Assembly: GCF_004345005.1 (NCBI RefSeq) | Contig: NZ_SMMX01000006.1 | Location: 62,001 to 126,000, forward strand | Source: Extibacter muris | Lineage (GTDB): Bacteria; Bacillota; Clostridia; Lachnospirales; Lachnospiraceae | Length of the DNA stretch: 64,000 nt | Direction of reading: 5' to 3' | Part shown: piece by piece, positions 17,591-25,808 of the stretch | How positions within the stretch are numbered: position 1 is the stretch's first letter | How the letters are laid out: the number at the start of each line of letters is the position of its first letter | Made by a program: the position numbers and the translations under genes | Notes under the pieces: generated by a model | Databases searched by the model: none | What the model saw: only the letters and a program-made list of their open reading frames with translations | Told to the model about the DNA's origin: nothing

Positions 17591-18346
17591 CTACGATGTA
17601 GTGGATGCTCCCGTAATCATAGCCACCACTTCATCCATCGTCGTATCTTCCGTCACCAGCTCTTTTATTACTTTTCCCTGCCGCATCACACAGATCCGGT
17701 CTGATATGTGGAATACCTGCGGAAGGTTGTGGCTGATTACGATGACCGCGAACCCTTGCGACGCCAGCCTTTTGATCAGCTTTAAGACCGCGGCTGATTC
17801 GTTCAGCCCCATCGCCGCCGTGGGCTCATCAAATATCAAAATCCTCCCGCCCTTATGTACAAGCCTTGCCACCGCCACGCCCTGACGCTGTCCACCGCTC
17901 AGATTCCCTGCAGTCTCAGTCACGTCCGGGATATGGATATCCAGATTCTTAAGCAGCTCCTCCGCTTCTTCGCGCATCTTTTTTTTCTGTAGAATGCCCC
18001 CTTTTGCAATCTCACTGCCAAGGAACAGGTTCGCGGCCACGTTCATCGTATTGCCAAGCGCCAAATCCTGATACACGGTAGAGATACCTGTTTCAGCGGC
18101 TTTTTTTGGCGTCAGCCTTTTATATTCTTTTCCTTCTATGCGGATAATCCCGCTGTCCGGCTGAAGGACTCCGGACAGTATCTTGATCAATGTCGATTTC
18201 CCCGCGCCATTGTCTCCGACAATGGCCAGCACTTCGCCGCCGAATGCATTCACCGACACCCCCTTTAAAGCTTTTACCTGGTTGAAGCTTTTATAGATGT
18301 CTTCCGTCTCCAGAAAAGGTGTGATGACAACTTCTTTCGTATTCAT
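17591..18346 (-). CDS. Ribose-type ABC transporter ATP-binding protein, single domain
   Basis: 251 residues with one ATPase domain: Walker A GDNGAGKST, signature LSGGQRQGVAVARL, Walker B ILIFDEPTAA. RbsA proteins normally carry two fused domains of about 500 residues; this half-size form belongs to the single-domain branch found beside RbsC-type permeases. First gene of the operon; GAGGAAATGTA precedes the ATG. Confidence 0.9.
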   Translation of the reverse strand: MNTKEVVITPFLETEDIYKSFNQVKALKGVSVNAFGGEVLAIVGDNGAGKSTLIKILSGVLQPDSGIIRIEGKEYKRLTPKKAAETGISTVYQDLALGNTMNVAANLFLGSEIAKGGILQKKKMREEAEELLKNLDIHIPDVTETAGNLSGGQRQGVAVARLVHKGGRILIFDEPTAAMGLNESAAVLKLIKRLASQGFAVIVISHNLPQVFHISDRICVMRQGKVIKELVTEDTTMDEVVAMITGASTTS

Positions 18347-18400
18347 TACATTTCCTCTTGATTGCTATTGAAAAATGTCAAATTATAGATATTCAATACA

Positions 18401-18429
18401 TAGTTATGTTAGCACTTTAATGTTGTCAA
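18401..18429 (-). promoter_or_regulatory. Possible promoter of the nucleoside-type operon
   Basis: On the minus strand TTGACA (18429-18424), 17-nt spacer, TAACTA (18406-18401). The -35 box is perfect and the -10 box weak, as in activator-dependent promoters. It precedes the ATPase gene by 55 nt. Confidence 0.4.
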
Positions 18430-18452
18430 GTAAAATTGATTGTTCCAATAAC

Positions 18453-18473
18453 TATATAGAGCGATTCTATATA
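18453..18473. promoter_or_regulatory. Inverted repeat, possible operator
   Basis: TATATAGA (18453-18460) and TCTATATA (18466-18473) form a perfect 8-5-8 inverted repeat around GCGAT. It lies in the 255-nt space between the divergent importer operon and the PrdA-like gene, about 130 nt before the latter. A short AT-rich palindrome of this kind may be a repressor site; no regulator gene is adjacent. Confidence 0.35.
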
Positions 18474-18601
18474 TAAGTGTTAACAGGAGGAACGGCATAG
18501 ACATGTTCTATAAATTTCGTGGCAATATTAAAAAAAGCAATTGGATATCCCGGAATATGTTAACTATACTTAAAGTAATAAAAACAGGAGGTAATAAATC
18601 A

Positions 18602-19009
18602 ATGTCTATTACAGCAGAAACAGCAAAAGAACATGCAAATGACCCGGCCGTGCTATGCTGCCGGGCTGAAGAAGGTATAACCATCGAGGCATCTAATCTG
18701 GAGGATCCTGCAATCTTTGACGAACTCGTGGATTCCGGGCTTCTATCTTTAGACGGCTGCCTGACGATTGAACAGGTACTGGGCGCCAGGCTGACCAAGA
18801 CAAGCGACTCCCTCTGTCCATTGACGATGGACAACGTAGAGGGCTTTAAAGAAGTCTCCGATGCCAAAGAACCTGCCTCTGAAGAGGAAGCCGCTGAACC
18901 CGCCTCGCTTGATATCGGTGTATCGGGCGCCGTTACGACAGTGAAGAGCGGGAAAGTCGTTATCTCCATTAAAGAAGGGAAAGACATCTATCTCGAACTT
19001 CCTGTCTAG
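18602..19009 (+). CDS. Free-standing PrdA N-terminal domain protein
   Basis: 135 residues from ATG 18602 (CAGGAGG 9 nt upstream). Residues 1-80 match the N-terminus of PrdA in this window almost throughout: MSITAETAKEHANDPAVLCC, then NLEDPAIFD, TIEQVLGA and SLCPLT, and the last 20 or so residues (KEGKDIYLELPV) match PrdA 123-134. The first and last parts are joined by an acidic linker, and the chain ends exactly where PrdA's reductase core would begin. Cys19, Cys20 and Cys72 are kept; PrdA Cys68 is Ser. Many codon differences are silent, so this is an old copy under selection and not a recent truncation. Role unknown; probably linked to proline reductase. Confidence 0.85.
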   Translation: MSITAETAKEHANDPAVLCCRAEEGITIEASNLEDPAIFDELVDSGLLSLDGCLTIEQVLGARLTKTSDSLCPLTMDNVEGFKEVSDAKEPASEEEAAEPASLDIGVSGAVTTVKSGKVVISIKEGKDIYLELPV

Positions 19010-19034
19010 TTAACCTTTATCCTTGTTTGGAACG

Positions 19035-19070
19035 AAAAAACAGAGAGCGGGAATCTGCTCCGCTCTCTGT
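19035..19070 (-). terminator. Terminator of the amino-acid ABC operon
   Basis: Perfect 11-bp stem ACAGAGAGCGG (19040-19050) with CCGCTCTCTGT (19060-19070), followed on the minus strand by six T. It lies between two convergent units and may also slow plus-strand transcription from the PrdA-like gene. Confidence 0.8.
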
Positions 19071-19160
19071 AACCTCTCCGTCTTATTCTTTTCTCTGCAT
19101 CCCTTATAAGTCAATCTTCCTCCAGCAGCGCACATGCTTTAAATTGCGTATATTATAATG

Positions 19161-19904
19161 CTACAGTATCTTCGAGAGGAATTCCTGAAGCCTTGGTTCC
19201 TTCGGGTTTCCGAAGAACTCCGCGGGACTTCCCTGTTCCTTGATCTGCCCTTCATCCATGAAGATGACCCGGGTCGCCACTTCCTTGGCAAATCCCATCT
19301 CATGCGTCACCACGACCATGGTCATGCCGTCCTGCGCCAGCTTCTTCATAAGCTCCAGCACTTCTCCTACCATCTCCGGGTCGAGGGCGGACGTCGGTTC
19401 ATCAAAAAGCATCACCTCCGGATCCATCGCCAGAGAACGTATGATAGCAATCCTCTGCTTCTGTCCTCCTGACAGCTGTGAAGGATACGCGTTCGCCTTC
19501 TCCTCCAGCCCTACGAGCCTGAGCAGATCCATGGCTTTTTCTTCCGCCTCTTCCTTGCTCTTCTTCAGCAGCTTGACAGGTGCCAGCGTGATGTTCTGCA
19601 GTATCGTCTTGTGGGGGAACAGGTTAAAGTGCTGGAATACCATCCCCATCTTCTGGCGGTGCTTGTTGATATCCACATTCCTGCCGGTAATATCGGTACC
19701 TTCAAAGTACACATGCCCTCTGGACGGCACTTCCAGCAGATTGAGGGAACGCAGGAAGGTAGATTTGCCGGAACCTGACGGTCCTACGACGACGACCACT
19801 TCCCCTTTGCGTATCTCCTCGGAAACTCCGTCAAGTGCATGCAGCTCCCCGAATATCTTATGCAGGCCTTCTACTTTAATCAATGTCTCTCCATTAATGG
19901 TCAC
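19161..19904 (-). CDS. Polar amino-acid ABC transporter ATP-binding protein (GlnQ type)
   Basis: 247 residues with Walker [10 protein letters not shown], signature [11 protein letters not shown], Walker [15 protein letters not shown] and the switch His in VVTHEMGF. Last gene of a three-gene importer; its 5' end overlaps the permease gene by 11 nt. Typical of glutamine, arginine or cystine importers; the substrate is not evident. Confidence 0.92.
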   Translation of the reverse strand: MTINGETLIKVEGLHKIFGELHALDGVSEEIRKGEVVVVVGPSGSGKSTFLRSLNLLEVPSRGHVYFEGTDITGRNVDINKHRQKMGMVFQHFNLFPHKTILQNITLAPVKLLKKSKEEAEEKAMDLLRLVGLEEKANAYPSQLSGGQKQRIAIIRSLAMDPEVMLFDEPTSALDPEMVGEVLELMKKLAQDGMTMVVVTHEMGFAKEVATRVIFMDEGQIKEQGSPAEFFGNPKEPRLQEFLSKIL

Positions 19905-20586
19905 TGCTCCTCAGCCTCCTTTCCAGCATATTTACAAGCTTTGTAAATATCAATACCATGGCCAGGTAGATAAGGGCGACGCCGATAAGGGGCATAAAAG
20001 CGTCAAATGTCTGGCTCCTTATGATATCCCCGCCCTTCGTCAGATCCTGCATGGCAATATAGCCGGATACGGATGTCTCTTTCAGGAGCACGATAAATTC
20101 ATTTCCAAGCGCAGGCAGTACATTCTTGAATGCCTGCGGCATTATAATATGTATCATCGTCTGGACGTAATTGAATCCCAGGCTCCGTCCCGCTTCAAAC
20201 TGCCCGTTGTCGATGGACATGATGCCGGAACGGAATATCTCCGCCACGTAAGCTCCCGAATTGATGCCGAACGCCAGAACTGCCACGAACACCTTGTCGA
20301 CATCCGTGCTTCCGAATATGACAAAGTATATGATAAGCAGCTGTACGACGACAGGAGTTCCACGTATGACCGTCAGGTACAGCTTGCACAGCAGATTCAG
20401 GATCTTGAGCTTTCCTGTCCTGTCATAAGTGGAGCGTACGATTGCCACAAGGAAACCAAGCGCAATACCGATGAGCACGGCAAAAAACGTAATCTGAAGC
20501 GTGACCTTCAGACCGTCCAGCAGATATTTCCAGCGGTTCTCTTCTATAAAATTTGCAACGAATTTATCCTGCCATGTCTGTAACAT
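19894..20586 (-). CDS. Amino-acid ABC transporter permease (HisM/GlnP type)
   Basis: 230 residues with about five membrane helices. The coupling-helix region that contacts the ATPase is visible ([20 protein letters not shown]). [13 protein letters not shown]-like first helix follows a short cytoplasmic N-terminus. Lies between binding protein and ATPase genes. Confidence 0.92.
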   Translation of the reverse strand: MLQTWQDKFVANFIEENRWKYLLDGLKVTLQITFFAVLIGIALGFLVAIVRSTYDRTGKLKILNLLCKLYLTVIRGTPVVVQLLIIYFVIFGSTDVDKVFVAVLAFGINSGAYVAEIFRSGIMSIDNGQFEAGRSLGFNYVQTMIHIIMPQAFKNVLPALGNEFIVLLKETSVSGYIAMQDLTKGGDIIRSQTFDAFMPLIGVALIYLAMVLIFTKLVNMLERRLRSSDH

Positions 20587-20605
20587 ACCTTACATCCTTA
20601 TCTCT

Positions 20606-21385
20606 TTATTCTGCATCATCTGCATTGATGTATTTATCTACGATTTCGTCCAGCTTGCCATTTTCTTTCAGATCATTCAGCGCGTCATTGATCTTCTTGA
20701 GCAGATCGTCATTTCCTTTATCTACTGCAAGCGCATACTCTTCCTCTGTAAACGCTTCATCCAGAATCTTGATCCCTTCCGCCTGTTTTACAAATTCTTT
20801 GGCTGGCTCGCCATCGATGACTACAGCGTCAATCTTGCCCTGCTGTACGGCCTGGACCGCCTCGAATCCTTTATTGTAACGTTCTACTTCTGCATCTTTG
20901 ATGTCGCCGGCATACATATCGCCTGTCGTTCCAAGCTGTACGCCTATCTTCTTGCCTTCCAGATTGTCCGGACCTGCCACGTCGCTGTCTTCCTTTACCA
21001 TGATTACCTGGGTTGCCTTCGCATAAGTATCTGTAAAGTCGACATTCTTTTTACGGTCCTCTGTCACTGTAAGCCCGGCTGCGCCAAAGTCAGCTTTTCC
21101 GCTTGTAACGGCTGGAATGATAGAGTCAAACGCCATATCCTCAATCTTCAGCTCCATTCCAAGCTTATCGGCGATAGCCTGCGCGACCTCTGCATCGATA
21201 CCGACGATCTTGTCTCCGTCGCGGAACTCATATGGCGGGAACTCCGCGTTCGTCGCCATTACCAGCGTGTCTTTGGAATTCTTATCACCATCGTCACTTT
21301 TCTCATCCTTTTTGGAACCACATGCGGCCAGGGAGACGACACAAGCACCAACTAACAGTACGCTCAATAATTTCTTCAATTTCAT
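20606..21385 (-). CDS. Amino-acid ABC transporter substrate-binding lipoprotein
   Basis: 259 residues from ATG 21385 with GGAGG 8 nt upstream; the longer reading frame upstream is promoter sequence. Lipoprotein signal with lipobox SLAAC, then a type II binding fold of family 3 (VMATNAEFPPYEFRDGDKIV, VDFTDTYAKATQVIMV). Binds an amino acid for the GlnP/GlnQ-type partners. The acidic linker after the lipobox is common in Lachnospiraceae. Confidence 0.92.
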   Translation of the reverse strand: MKLKKLLSVLLVGACVVSLAACGSKKDEKSDDGDKNSKDTLVMATNAEFPPYEFRDGDKIVGIDAEVAQAIADKLGMELKIEDMAFDSIIPAVTSGKADFGAAGLTVTEDRKKNVDFTDTYAKATQVIMVKEDSDVAGPDNLEGKKIGVQLGTTGDMYAGDIKDAEVERYNKGFEAVQAVQQGKIDAVVIDGEPAKEFVKQAEGIKILDEAFTEEEYALAVDKGNDDLLKKINDALNDLKENGKLDEIVDKYINADDAE

Positions 21386-21447
21386 AATATTATTCCTCCA
21401 AATTTTATTGATAACATATTCTGCATAAAAATACAAGTCTAGTACAT

Positions 21448-21475
21448 ATTTTATCATGTTTTCCGGGAAAAACAA
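21448..21475 (-). promoter_or_regulatory. Probable promoter of the amino-acid ABC operon
   Basis: On the minus strand TTGTTT (21475-21470), 16-nt spacer, TAAAAT (21453-21448), 62 nt before the binding-protein ATG. Confidence 0.5.
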
Positions 21476-21494
21476 GTAGAATCTGCAATGAATT

Positions 21495-22168
21495 GTGAGT
21501 TTAGTGAAACAGACCGCGGACAGGGAGCCGGGTGGCATCTGCTCCGATGCGTCCGAGGCTGCGACTGGTCCACGGCCTCCTAACTTTGCGGCAGAGTCGC
21601 TGATAGCAGCTCCTCTCCCACAAACCTAGGATTCCGGGACGGATTCTCCGCCTCTTACTCTTACACCTTCGCATCTACCACCCGGCTCCCCGCACGCTAT
21701 CTACTTCACTTAACAAGGGCGAGGGCGGCTGTGGGGCGTTACTGGCCAGCGGATAGCCGCTGGCTGCGTGAGATGGCTGATAAAAAATAGCAAGTTTAAT
21801 ATGTGCAGTGATAGAAGAAATCTGTGGCCGCCGATGGAACGGGCAGAGCGAGCTTCCAATCGGTTTTACTATGGAGCTTTGTAAAGGCCTTTGTACGCGC
21901 TTAAATCGAGGTGCGCACGCCGTTGCTGCAAGAAGAGCCGGAACCAGGCAGGGGATGTCATCTCATAAACATCTCCGTACCTGATTCCGGCTCTTCTTCA
22001 TTACGATTACTTTCAACTAAGATTATCAACCTGCTTAGTCCCTTATCACTATGCTGACACAGCCAAAGCCCTACCATCAGCCGGCAGTATCACACAGCCA
22101 CTCCCGCCCGTGCCAGTAAAGCAGATGCCCCATACCTGTCCTTCGGCGGTCTGGCTTACTAAACTCCC
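21495..22168. repeat. Convergent mini-ORF palindromic element, copy 1
   Basis: Fills the gap between the amino-acid importer promoter and uppP. The left end GTGAGTTTAGTGAA and the inverted right end GGGAGTTTAGTAAG match the ends of the copy at 53426. The left unit (21495 to about 21790) and right unit (about 22010-22168, inverted, with its middle deleted) are homologous to each other and to copy 2. Between them lies the 19-bp stem at 21930-21998. Both units translate to related peptides but carry stops: the left one reads GGICSDASEA, a TAG, then DSPPL...HLPPGSPHAIYFT; the right one ends TGTGGSGCVILPADGRALAV. The right end stops 2 nt before the uppP stop codon. Confidence 0.75.
21930..21998. 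terminator. Central palindrome of repeat copy 1
   Basis: AAGAAGAGCCGGAACCAGG (21930-21948) pairs with CCTGATTCCGGCTCTTCTT (21980-21998), 19 bp with one mismatch. It would fold in either direction and could stop transcription from both flanking units. Confidence 0.6.
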
Positions 22169-22170
22169 AT

Positions 22171-22998
22171 TTATTTAAGGAAAATCTGCACGGCCGCGGA
22201 TATGACTATTATCCCGCCCAGCACGATCCGGTACCAGCCGAATACTTTGAAGTCGTGTTTCTTGATGTAGCCCATCAGGAAACGGATTGCCACGATGGAC
22301 AGCCCGAATGATACGATGCAGCCTAGCATGAGCAGGCCGAATTCCGCACCTGTAAAGTGGAAACCGAACTTGATGAGCTTTATGAGGCTTGCCCCAAACA
22401 TCGCCGGTATGGCAAGGAAGAAGGTGAATTCCGCCGCAATCTCTCTTGAAACTCCGATGATCAGTGCGCCGACGATGGTCGCGCCCGATCTGGACGTCCC
22501 CGGAATCAGCGCAAGCATCTGGAAGAACCCTATCCATAGCAGCATCGGTACCGTGAGGTCAGATATCCGGCTTATGCTCGGTTTCCTGTGGGCATTACGG
22601 TTCTCGATTATGATAAACAGCACGCCGTACAGGATGAGCATGACCGCTACCGGCAATGGTTTATAGAACAGTTCGTCAAGAATATCATTAAACAGTATGC
22701 CGATAATCCCGGCCGGAACGGAAGCGATTACTACTTTGATCCACATCTGCCATGTGAGCATCTTCTGCTTCCTCGACTTGCGTGGAGAAAATGGATTCAG
22801 CTTGTGGAAATAAAGTACGACGACCGCCATGATAGCCCCGAGCTGGATAACCACGTTGAACATCTCCATAAACCCGGCCGACATGCTCGGCTTCAGCACA
22901 TCCCCTACAAGAATCAAGTGCCCGGTGCTGCTGACCGGCAGCCATTCCGTAATCCCTTCTACAATCCCCAGAATAATAACTTTAATAATATCTAACAT
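22171..22998 (-). CDS. uppP: Undecaprenyl-diphosphatase UppP (BacA)
   Basis: 275 residues, usual length, about eight membrane helices. The two family motifs are intact: EGITEWLPVSSTGH (residues 14-27) and PGTSRSGAT in the second half. Recycles undecaprenyl pyrophosphate to the monophosphate carrier for cell-wall synthesis at the membrane; excess gives bacitracin resistance. Monocistronic by context, with the palindromic repeat abutting its 3' end. Confidence 0.95.
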   Translation of the reverse strand: MLDIIKVIILGIVEGITEWLPVSSTGHLILVGDVLKPSMSAGFMEMFNVVIQLGAIMAVVVLYFHKLNPFSPRKSRKQKMLTWQMWIKVVIASVPAGIIGILFNDILDELFYKPLPVAVMLILYGVLFIIIENRNAHRKPSISRISDLTVPMLLWIGFFQMLALIPGTSRSGATIVGALIIGVSREIAAEFTFFLAIPAMFGASLIKLIKFGFHFTGAEFGLLMLGCIVSFGLSIVAIRFLMGYIKKHDFKVFGWYRIVLGGIIVISAAVQIFLK

Positions 22999-23084
22999 CC
23001 TTTTCTCCCTTCTTAATCCACAGCGTATCTGCAGTCACTTTCTGCACCCTGTGCCACATCTTATACAGCTATCCTGCCAAAAGG

Positions 23085-23912
23085 TTACAACACATACTCT
23101 TCGATTACCCTGGCGGCGCCTTCCTCATCATTTGATACCGTCACGAAGTCCGCGGCGCTTTTCACTTCATCAGAACTATTCTCCATAGCAACGCCGAAAC
23201 CGGCTTTCTTCAGCATTTCAATATCGTTAGCGCCATCCCCCAGCGCCAGGATCTCTTCTTTTTTAATATGAAGCATCTCGCCGAGCCGCAAGAGCGCGTT
23301 GCCCTTATTGACTCCCTTAACACTTACTTCGATATTATTGACAAGCGCTCCGGTCACTTCGATTCCGTCCACAGCCTTCAGCTCATCGAGCGCTTTTTGC
23401 TTATCTGCCAGATCAGCAAATACAGCCTGTACTTTATCTACCGCTCTGCCTTCGGTTTCAAATTTTCTTCTGATATCATCAACCGGCATCCTTGTGGACA
23501 GAATATAATCCGCCATTGCTGATATTCCGAAGAAATCTTTAATCCGCACGAGCATCTTTTCTTCTGCAAATCCCGCTCCGTCATAATATACTTCTCGTAG
23601 TGTATCATAATGTTCGTAAATATCCAATACTTTTCGCGCAATCTCCGGAGGAACAAGCTCTTCAAATATCGCTTTGTTGCGGGCGGTATCCATGACCCTT
23701 CCCCCATTGGCGGTAACGGCGTACCTGATTCCCGGAAAATACAGGATCTCTTCCGGGATAGCCGTCAGCGGCCTGCCCGTAGCGGGAAGCATTACGATTC
23801 CCCGGGCGGCGGCCTTTGTTATGGCGTCCTTTGCCCGTTCTGTGAATACCTTTTTCGTCGTCAGCAGCGTGCCGTCCAGGTCAAATGCCACCATCTTAAT
23901 ATTTTTTTTCAT
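23085..23912 (-). CDS. Cof-type HAD-IIB phosphatase
   Basis: 275 residues. HAD motifs: FDLDGTLL near residue 9 (Asp10 nucleophile, Asp12), ATGRP (motif II region), Lys in the middle, and GDGANDIEML with the Mg-binding Asp pair. The IIB cap domain lies between. Probably a cytoplasmic sugar-phosphate or FMN-type phosphatase. Its start overlaps the 3' end of the upstream gene by 17 nt, so the two are co-translated. Confidence 0.92.
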   Translation of the reverse strand: MKKNIKMVAFDLDGTLLTTKKVFTERAKDAITKAAARGIVMLPATGRPLTAIPEEILYFPGIRYAVTANGGRVMDTARNKAIFEELVPPEIARKVLDIYEHYDTLREVYYDGAGFAEEKMLVRIKDFFGISAMADYILSTRMPVDDIRRKFETEGRAVDKVQAVFADLADKQKALDELKAVDGIEVTGALVNNIEVSVKGVNKGNALLRLGEMLHIKKEEILALGDGANDIEMLKKAGFGVAMENSSDEVKSAADFVTVSNDEEGAARVIEEYVL

Positions 23913-24483
23913 ATACCGTCAGTTCCTTTCTGTCCTTAGAAAACAGAAGCAGCGACTGGCTGATCTTTTCTGAAGAACTTTCATACGCCTGTCTTCCATG
24001 GTCAACCATCTTCCTGACTATGTCCTCCTGACCTTCCGCGGCAAAAAGAACCATATCTTTCGTCGGCGCCATTATTATAATATTATCTTTGAGCTTATCT
24101 ACGCATACCTGCCATATATGCTTAAAGCAAAGGGAGCTGCACTCGTGATGTCCGTCCGCAATGATGGCAAAAGCGCCATACCATGTATTCGCTATTACAA
24201 ACTCCACATCTCGTATCAGATTTTCACATGACAGATGATATAATTCTTCTATATCGCAGTCAGGCGGCAGCATATTATCCTTCATCACTTCAAAAGTATC
24301 ATCGGCCCGTTTGATTACAAAGATTATTTTCAATCCGCCGACAAAAGATACGACCGGAGTATCTTTTTCAGATATATGTTTCCCGTTGAGCGCATGGCTG
24401 TCGATAAGCTCCTCCTTAATCCAAGGATATACCACGTCTTTGATATTTTCATACTTATAGTGCTCTTCTTCGTATTTTCTCAT
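23896..24483 (-). CDS. Conserved cytoplasmic protein of unknown function
   Basis: 195 residues from ATG 24483 (GGAGGAAAGG 4-8 nt upstream); the reading frame further upstream crosses the neighbouring promoter and is not coding. No signal peptide or membrane helix. The C-terminal half (GAFAIIAD, DNIIIMAPTKDMVLFA, MVDHGRQAYES, SQSLLLFSKDRKEL) has the pattern of Lachnospiraceae DUF5688/DUF1444-like proteins, a weak match. It is translationally coupled to a HAD phosphatase and divergent from a wall hydrolase. Confidence 0.6.
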   Translation of the reverse strand: MRKYEEEHYKYENIKDVVYPWIKEELIDSHALNGKHISEKDTPVVSFVGGLKIIFVIKRADDTFEVMKDNMLPPDCDIEELYHLSCENLIRDVEFVIANTWYGAFAIIADGHHECSSLCFKHIWQVCVDKLKDNIIIMAPTKDMVLFAAEGQEDIVRKMVDHGRQAYESSSEKISQSLLLFSKDRKELTVYEKKY

Positions 24484-24533
24484 AAAGCCCTTTCCTCCAC
24501 GTCCATACATTCTATGTTCTATTTTAACAAAAT

Positions 24534-24562
24534 TTGCTTTATAAAGCAATTTGTTGTATAAT
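24534..24562 (+). promoter_or_regulatory. Promoter of the wall hydrolase
   Basis: TTGCTT (24534-24539), 17-nt spacer, TATAAT (24557-24562), 37 nt before the ATG at 24599. Confidence 0.6.
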
Positions 24563-24598
24563 AGAAAAGCACTCGCTAAAAAGGGAAAGGAAATGTAT

Positions 24599-25699
24599 AT
24601 GAAGAGTACGAAAAAGAAACGTATATTGCGTGCTGCAATGTGTCTCACTTGCGCCGTAACAATTGCTTCTGTTAATACGTCGGTATATGCAGAACCTTCA
24701 ACAAACGAGTTAGAAGGAAAGACTTCTGATCTGCAGGGGGAGCTCAACGACCTCAACAGTCAGCTGTCCGCTTTGTGTGACGAACTGGATGCAACATCCT
24801 CTAAGATAGAGGAGCTGTCTGCCGCGGTCGAAAAGTCCAAGCTGGATGTAGCCGCCGCTAAGCTTAACGAGGATGCCCAGTATGATGCCATGAAGGACAG
24901 GATCAAGTTCATGTATGAAGGCGGCAGCGCCTCATTGCTTGAGATTCTTTTATCATCCGAAAACATGGCGGATTTTTTGAACAAGGCAGAATTTGTAACT
25001 AATATAAGTACATACGACAGACAGATGTTGGACGAACTTCAGACAGCCCGGGCCGACATCGAGAAGAAACAGGGAACCTTAGAAACACAACAAGAAGAAT
25101 TAGCGGGATTGCAAAGCGACCTTAAATCCAAACAGGAAGCATTAAATGCGAAGATATCTTCTACTTCAGGTGAATTGTCCGAGTACAGTGCACAGCTGGA
25201 ACGTGCGAAAGCCGCGGCGGCGGCAAGCCGAACCGCCCAGGATAATTCCGTTGCCGGCCCTACTACAGCGCCGGGCAAGACTGACGATGGTAATAATAAC
25301 AGCAATACGAATGGCAATAACGGAGGGACTGTCAACAACGGTGGTTCTATAGATGCCAATGTATCTGACACAGCGTTATTTGCCGCTATACTTGAGTGCG
25401 AGGCAGGCGGAAGCTACGATGGGATGCTGGCTGTTGCCACGGTTATCATGAACCGGGTAGCCAGCCCGAGTTATCCGAATACTATCAGCGGAGTCATCTA
25501 CCAGTCAGGCCAGTTTGCCCCTACATGGGACGGCAGCCTGAACCGGGTCCTGGCGAGAGGGCCGTCACAATCTGCCTATTCAGCCGCCCAGGCGGCGCTT
25601 GGCGGAGCAAGGCATTCTGCAGTTCTTAACTGCTATTCGTTCAATGCTGCATGGACAGGCGCCTCAGGAGTCAACGTAGGCGGCAACGTGTTCTGGTAG
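24599..25699 (+). CDS. Secreted SleB-like cell-wall hydrolase with coiled coil
   Basis: 366 residues. Start ATG 24599 is preferred because the GGGAAAGG site is 8 nt away; an ATG at 24593 is only 2 nt away. Signal peptide (about 1-30), then two coiled-coil stretches (about 38-220) like the hook-and-bar region of PcsB/CwlO-type proteins, a low-complexity linker rich in Asn, Gly and Thr, and a C-terminal hydrolase_2 (SleB) domain with ILECEAGG, MNRVASPSYP and YQSGQFAP. Cleaves peptidoglycan outside the cell; the coiled coil suggests control by a partner or membrane complex (inference). A strong terminator follows. Confidence 0.88.
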   Translation: MKSTKKKRILRAAMCLTCAVTIASVNTSVYAEPSTNELEGKTSDLQGELNDLNSQLSALCDELDATSSKIEELSAAVEKSKLDVAAAKLNEDAQYDAMKDRIKFMYEGGSASLLEILLSSENMADFLNKAEFVTNISTYDRQMLDELQTARADIEKKQGTLETQQEELAGLQSDLKSKQEALNAKISSTSGELSEYSAQLERAKAAAAASRTAQDNSVAGPTTAPGKTDDGNNNSNTNGNNGGTVNNGGSIDANVSDTALFAAILECEAGGSYDGMLAVATVIMNRVASPSYPNTISGVIYQSGQFAPTWDGSLNRVLARGPSQSAYSAAQAALGGARHSAVLNCYSFNAAWTGASGVNVGGNVFW

Positions 25700-25737
25700 A
25701 CGGAACGTTTGCCGAACATCTGGCAGGAGTAAATATT

Positions 25738-25775
25738 CCGGAGAAGAATTTTATGTATTCTTCTCCGGATTTTTG
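25738..25775 (+). terminator. Intrinsic terminator after the wall hydrolase
   Basis: 12-bp stem CCGGAGAAGAAT (25738-25749) with ATTCTTCTCCGG (25757-25768), 7-nt loop, then ATTTTTG. Confidence 0.9.
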
Positions 25776-25808
25776 TTTTCTAAATATCCCGCCGGACTCC
25801 TACGGCTT

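Noticed and set aside
20606-21538. 310-residue version of the binding protein
   Set aside because: The true lipoprotein signal starts at 21385; upstream codons overlap the promoter and the repeat element.
22175-22537. 120-residue frame within uppP on the same strand
   Set aside because: Out-of-frame shadow of uppP with no family resemblance.
23896-24756. 286-residue version of the unknown protein
   Set aside because: The first 91 codons run through the divergent promoter and the start of the wall hydrolase; ATG 24483 has a good site.
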